From contig NZ_JAEEGC010000061.1 in NCBI RefSeq assembly GCF_019207025.1, positions 1-46,698 of the forward strand: 46,698 bases of DNA, in the 5' to 3' direction. Below are positions 43,825-46,698 of this stretch, in pieces; position 1 is the first letter of the stretch, and every line of letters starts with the position of its first letter. Source of the DNA: Clostridium thailandense. Lineage in GTDB: Bacteria; Bacillota; Clostridia; Clostridiales; Clostridiaceae. Position numbers and translations under genes: made by a program. The notes beneath the pieces are model-generated. The model saw only the letters and a program-made list of their open reading frames with translations, was not told the origin of the DNA and did no database searches.

Positions 43825-44196
43825 TTATAATGTTTGTTTGCAAGAGGTAACTGTAACTTCTAATGTTCTTGTAAGGAATGGACACTTTTCTTTCATCATA
43901 TTAAAGTTATCTCCATCTCTTAGGAATTTAGCAGTTCCTTCAAGCAAAAATCCAGTTCCGGGATATTTGAAGCCCATTACTTCCTTACTACCAAGAGTCA
44001 ATTTAACTTTAGGGTTAGCATTAGTATTTTTTTCTGTTTTAATCATAGCAGCTGCAGGAATTAAGATTTTATTTTCTTCTGTAATAATTAAATAACTGTT
44101 CCAGGTATTAACCACATGAGCTTCATTATTTGCACAAGTTACAATAGAAACTACTCCTTCATGATTTAATACCTCAAAAAATTTTTCCGTAAACAT
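43825..44196 (-). CDS. PNPOx-like FMN-binding split-barrel protein
   Basis: This 123-residue protein of the pyridoxamine 5'-phosphate oxidase-like family has a small FMN-binding split barrel, with V-V-S-I-V-T-C near the start, H-V-V-N-T-W-N-S-Y, I-L-I-P-A-A-A-M-I-K-T-E and N-P-K-V-K-L-T-L-G. Family members reduce or oxidise small molecules or bind haem or F420, so no precise reaction can be given. GAGGG precedes ATG 44196. It is divergent from an Rrf2 regulator and followed by a ferredoxin remnant, which hints at a redox role. Confidence 0.85.
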   Translation of the reverse strand: MFTEKFFEVLNHEGVVSIVTCANNEAHVVNTWNSYLIITEENKILIPAAAMIKTEKNTNANPKVKLTLGSKEVMGFKYPGTGFLLEGTAKFLRDGDNFNMMKEKCPFLTRTLEVTVTSCKQTL

Positions 44197-44257
44197 TTTT
44201 CATGCCCTCTTTCGCTTAAATTATGGATAAAAAGTATCATGGATATAATTTATCGAC

Positions 44258-44270
44258 GACAATTATTGTC
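44258..44270. promoter_or_regulatory. Palindrome in the Rrf2/PNPOx divergent region
   Basis: GACAATTATTGTC is a perfect palindrome around a central T, 62 bases before the flavoprotein start and 148 before the Rrf2 start. It is a plausible operator for the divergent Rrf2 protein, placed nearer the flavoprotein gene. Confidence 0.5.
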
Positions 44271-44417
44271 TTTAATAAGAATATAATTTCTTCCCCATTT
44301 TGTCAATAGAAATATTTTGTAAAAGAGTATATCTATAGTTGTATGATTATCTTGAATGAGAATAAATAATAGTATATTATTAATAAAAGATTATATACAT
44401 CAAAGGAGTATGAAAAA

Positions 44418-44921
44418 ATGAAATTTTCAGTAGGAGTAGAATATGCATTACATTGCTTATTATATATGGTGAATTCAGAAGAAGGCAAATCTGTGGGAAT
44501 AAGGGATTTAGCGACATTTCAGGGTATACCGGAAACTTATTTATCAAAAGTATATGCAAAATTAAGTAAGTCAGGAGTTATAAAATCTATATCAGGCGTA
44601 AAAGGTGGTTATGCATTAGCTCGTAGTGCAGAAGAAATAACGTTTTGGGATGTTGTTGAAGCAGTAGAAGGAAGTGAACCATTTTTTCAATGTGCAGAAA
44701 TTAGGCAAAATAATATATTATTAGATAAAGATAATTTACCAGATACACATACTAAATGTCCTTGTTTAATAAAAGTTGTAATGTTAGAAGCAGAAGATGA
44801 AATGAGAAAATATTTAAATAATAAGACATTAGCATGGTTATATAATGAGGTATATAATAAAAAGCTTCCAAAAGAGGTGGAAAAAGCAACAATTGAATGG
44901 TTTAGTAATAAAAGAAAGTAG
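44418..44921 (+). CDS. Rrf2 family transcriptional regulator, copy 2
   Basis: This 167-residue Rrf2 regulator has Y-A-L-H-C-L-L-Y-M, P-E-T-Y-L-S-K-V-Y-A-K-L-S-K-S-G-V and G-V-K-G-G-Y-A-L-A. Cys occur in F-F-Q-C-A-E and T-K-C-P-C, spaced more widely than in IscR but able to hold an iron-sulphur cluster or sense redox. AAAGGAG precedes ATG 44418. It is divergent from the PNPOx-like gene, which it probably controls. It differs clearly from the copy at 38963. Confidence 0.9.
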   Translation: MKFSVGVEYALHCLLYMVNSEEGKSVGIRDLATFQGIPETYLSKVYAKLSKSGVIKSISGVKGGYALARSAEEITFWDVVEAVEGSEPFFQCAEIRQNNILLDKDNLPDTHTKCPCLIKVVMLEAEDEMRKYLNNKTLAWLYNEVYNKKLPKEVEKATIEWFSNKRK

Positions 44922-44946
44922 AATTGTAAAAAAAGAAGGAGGCTAT

Positions 44947-45192
44947 ATTGTACAAAAGATAATTCCACATTTATGGTTTGATTAAGAAGCTGCTCAGGCA
45001 GCCAAATGGTACATCAGTTTGTTCGAGAATTCGAGAATTATTAACGTCGTTACGATTCCAGATACCCCATCGGGCGATGAAGAACTCATTGACTTTCAAC
45101 TTGCTAATCTTGGATTTTCAGCAATCAGTGCAGGGCCGTATTTTACATTTAATCCATCGATTTCTTTAATAGAAGTTTTAGGTCTAGAATAA
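44947..45192 (+). pseudogene. Decayed VOC/PhnB-like (glyoxalase fold) gene
   Basis: After an AAGGAGG site, the frame from 44947 reads V-Q-K-I-I-P-H-L-W-F-D, stop, E-A-A-Q-A-A-K-W-Y-I-S-L-F, then N-V-V-T-I-P-D-T-P-S-G-D, G-P-Y-F-T-F-N-P-S-I-S, and ends at TAA 45190. This is the beginning of PhnB-type VOC proteins (normally about 140-160 residues). Three lesions are seen: ATT in place of the start codon, an in-frame TAA at residue 12, and loss of the C-terminal half. A real gene would not fit these. Confidence 0.82.
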
Positions 45193-45206
45193 ATTAATGA
45201 GATTTT

Positions 45207-45269
45207 GATAAATTTGAATTGGTTAATGATATAGAGTTATGTTTCATAGCTAAGAAGAAGTATATTTAA
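45207..45269 (+). other. Possible C-terminal gene remnant within a gene-poor stretch
   Basis: The stretch 45193-45700 holds no intact gene. Its first part reads D-K-F-E-L-V-N-D-I-E-L-C-F-I-A-K-K-K-Y-I and a stop at 45267, in a different frame from the VOC remnant. It looks like a protein C-terminus, but I cannot assign a family. The rest holds the promoter, leader ORF and hairpins listed separately. Confidence 0.3.
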
Positions 45270-45312
45270 TAATATTTTCTTAACTGTGTATATTATTTAA
45301 AGACAAAAAATG

Positions 45313-45341
45313 TTGACAGAAAAAATACTATGCTATATACT
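45313..45341 (+). promoter_or_regulatory. Strong promoter upstream of the MBL-fold gene
   Basis: A perfect TTGACA (45313-45318), a 17-base spacer and TATACT (45336-45341) predict a transcription start near 45348. This leaves a leader of about 350 bases before the MBL-fold gene. Confidence 0.75.
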
Positions 45342-45380
45342 TTAAGGGTAATTTTTTTATTGAAAAGGAGATTCAAAGGG

Positions 45381-45404
45381 ATGATTCTGGTTGTTCTTAA
45401 CTAA
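45381..45404 (+). CDS. Putative leader peptide M-I-L-V-V-L-N
   Basis: Seven sense codons follow an AAGGAG site 10 bases away, about 35 bases after the predicted transcription start. Five of the seven are branched-chain residues. Its stop codon lies inside a hairpin (TAAACTATT 45402-45410 with AATAGTTTA 45418-45426). Together with the terminator at 45631 this resembles a ribosome-dependent attenuation leader. It could also be chance. Confidence 0.4.
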   Translation: MILVVLN

Positions 45405-45630
45405 ACTATTAAAATTAAATAGTTTAAGATGCTTTAAAGTTCTATTGTTGAATTTTAACTAAGGTGCATTTTAAGAGCAATATCGTCTATTAACCTCTTT
45501 TATAATAATAAAATAACTTTAAATACACATATAGTACTATATATGCTTATTTTTATTAAGCTAAAGTATCAGTAACATATGTTTTGTATTAGATTTAATT
45601 TAAATATAATAAAAGACTTTTATATAAATG

Positions 45631-45679
45631 AAATCCCCGTAGACGATATTGTTTGCCTATGGGGATTTTTAATTTTGTA
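45631..45679 (+). terminator. Terminator or attenuator in the leader of the MBL-fold gene
   Basis: AAATCCCCGTAG (45631-45642) pairs with CTATGGGGATTT (45657-45668) with one wobble, and the stem runs straight into TTAATTTT. It ends just before the MBL-fold ATG at 45701. TAGACGATATTG (45640-45651), covering the arm end and loop, is the exact reverse complement of CAATATCGTCTA at 45478-45489, so an alternative fold that opens the terminator is possible. Confidence 0.75.
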
Positions 45680-45700
45680 CTAAGAAAGGTAGGAAATTTT

Positions 45701-46435
45701 ATGGCTTTAACAAAAGTTACAGAAAGGATTTATTATCTTATAAACAACAAAGAAACGGATAGACCAGTGCTTGGATACATTAAAGGAGATAAGTATTCTT
45801 TGATGGTAGATGCAGGAAATTCAAAAAATCATGTTGAAAAATTCAATGATTCTATAGAAAAATTAAATTTAAAATTACCAGACTATGTTGCAATTACTCA
45901 TTGGCATTGGGATCATAGTTATGGGATGCATGCAGTTACAGGAAAAACAATAGCATGTGAAATAACTAATGAACAATTAAAGGTTATGTCTGAATGGCAA
46001 TGGACAGATGAAGCAATGAAAAAGCGTCTTTTAACCGGGGAAGATATTGAATTTGCGGATACTAATATTCGTAAAGAATATAAAGCATTTCAAGATATAA
46101 AAGTTATAACTGCGGATATAGTATTTAAAAACAATTTAAAAATAGACTTAGGGGGAGTAACAGTTATTTTAAAGAATGTTATTTCGCCTCATTCTGAGGA
46201 TTCAGTAATAGTTTATGTACCTGAAGAAAAAGTAGTATTTATAGGAGATGCTTATGGAATGGACTATTATAATAATTGCAAATATGATCCAGTTAAATTA
46301 GAGAGTTTTATATATATGCTAAATAATTTAGAGTTTAATCTTTGTTTTTCAGGACACTCATCACCTATAAATAAAACTGAGATTATTGAGTATTTAAAAT
46401 TACAACATAATAAAATTTGTATAGACAATGATTAA
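45701..46435 (+). CDS. MBL-fold (metallo-beta-lactamase superfamily) hydrolase
   Basis: This 244-residue metallo-hydrolase has the metal-binding motif T-H-W-H-W-D-H (H-x-H-x-D-H, about residue 68), an early D-A-G-N, a later His in S-P-H-S-E-D-S and Asp in F-I-G-D-A-Y, and a last His in F-S-G-H-S-S-P. It probably binds two metal ions. The substrate is unknown; members range from lactonases to phosphodiesterases and beta-lactamases. ATG 45701 follows AAAGGTAGG; a TTG at 45653 inside the terminator is rejected. The long leader suggests regulation by attenuation. Confidence 0.88.
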   Translation: MALTKVTERIYYLINNKETDRPVLGYIKGDKYSLMVDAGNSKNHVEKFNDSIEKLNLKLPDYVAITHWHWDHSYGMHAVTGKTIACEITNEQLKVMSEWQWTDEAMKKRLLTGEDIEFADTNIRKEYKAFQDIKVITADIVFKNNLKIDLGGVTVILKNVISPHSEDSVIVYVPEEKVVFIGDAYGMDYYNNCKYDPVKLESFIYMLNNLEFNLCFSGHSSPINKTEIIEYLKLQHNKICIDND

Positions 46436-46528
46436 TTATTATCACAATTTAGTTTTTAAGAAAAGAGAATAATCTTCTTAAATTTATAAAAAAATAGTGA
46501 AATTTTAAGAATAAAGGATATAAAATTT

Positions 46529-46594
46529 ATGAATAAATTTGGGCAAGATCTAAAATCTATTTATCCAGATGAAACCTTTTGGAAATATGACTAA
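46529..46594 (+). pseudogene. Short ORF, possible truncated gene start
   Basis: ATG 46529 follows AAGGAT and opens a 21-residue frame (M-N-K-F-G-Q-D-L-K-S-I-Y-P-D-E-T-F-W-K-Y-D) that stops at 46592. The aromatic-rich sequence looks like the first residues of a folded protein, but I recognise no family. The stretch after it to the window end holds only the repeat fragment. Confidence 0.3.
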
Positions 46595-46657
46595 GTTAGT
46601 TCATATTTTTCTTATAAAACGTATTAAAAGGGGCTGTCGCACTTAGGTAAGTATGGC

Positions 46658-46698
46658 AGAAAGTAGACTTATTCTGCGAGATATGTTACCAGACTTCG
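46658..46698. repeat. Start of another long-palindrome repeat copy (cut by window edge)
   Basis: GCAGAAAGTAGACTTAT, followed by a GATATGTTACC-like stretch, matches the left arm of the 265-base palindrome at 25821. The copy runs off the window. GGGGCTGTCGCACTTA, just upstream at 46630, resembles some IS terminal repeats, but no transposase is seen. Confidence 0.6.

Noticed and set aside
43781..44095. Plus-strand open frame of 104 codons
   Set aside because: It is antisense to the PNPOx-like gene, which has a clear RBS and family sequence.
44978..45169. Plus-strand open frame of 63 codons
   Set aside because: It overlaps the VOC/PhnB-like remnant in another frame and has no recognisable sequence, while the remnant frame matches a known family.
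45348..45700. T-box riboswitch before the MBL-fold gene
   Set aside because: The conserved AGGGTGGNACCGCG T-box element is missing, so the leader was described only as attenuator-like.

Overview
The window looks like chromosome from a low-GC, strictly anaerobic Firmicute, most likely an acetogenic Clostridium. The reasons are the AT-rich codon use, strong AGGAGG-type ribosome binding sites, YesM/YesN-type two-component genes, and a dense set of corrinoid-dependent methyltransferase genes that deliver methyl groups to tetrahydrofolate. No tRNA, rRNA, CRISPR array or phage gene was seen.

Layout. (1) 0-0.6 kb: the tail of a transposase-like ORF, a structured non-coding stretch and a terminator. 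(2) 0.6-4.7 kb, minus strand: response regulator, sensor kinase and a HutD-family protein, divergent from (3) 5.0-9.6 kb: a complete ribose-type sugar ABC importer (lipoprotein, ATPase, two permeases). (4) 9.6-17.0 kb: UroD-fold methyltransferase, deoxysugar mutarotase, corrinoid protein, methyl-THF methyltransferase, chemoreceptor and a fused corrinoid activator. (5) 17.2-25.8 kb: an AraC regulator divergent from a second UroD methyltransferase plus corrinoid protein, a second sugar ABC importer, a second mutarotase and a soluble chemoreceptor. (6) 26.1-32.5 kb: an AraC regulator divergent from L-fucose isomerase, kinase, aldolase and lactaldehyde reductase. (7) 32.6-34.2 kb: LysR regulator and GNAT acetyltransferase. 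(8) 34.3-38.9 kb: TetR regulator divergent from a third, different demethylase module (UroD-fold protein, corrinoid protein, methyl-THF methyltransferase, DUF1638). (9) 38.9-46.7 kb: two Rrf2 regulators, a SAM methyltransferase, a multi-PAS histidine kinase, a PNPOx-like flavoprotein, gene remnants and an MBL-fold protein behind an attenuator-like leader.

How it may work together. Regions 2-6 read as one pathway. Two importers bring in a sugar, mutarotases equilibrate its anomers, two UroD-fold enzymes move an O-methyl group to a corrinoid protein, a methyltransferase passes it to THF (to feed the Wood-Ljungdahl pathway), and the fused activator repairs oxidised corrinoid. The demethylated sugar enters the L-fucose route, ending in DHAP and 1,2-propanediol. 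The substrate I infer is an O-methylated 6-deoxyhexose such as 2-O-methyl-L-fucose, a constituent of plant rhamnogalacturonan II. All known corrinoid O-demethylases that I recall act on aromatic ethers or simple methyl compounds, so a sugar O-demethylase would be a new system. The substrate is inferred from gene context only.

Secondary items of interest are families of long palindromic repeats placed inside operons, a pair of near-perfect TetR operators, and decayed genes near the right end.
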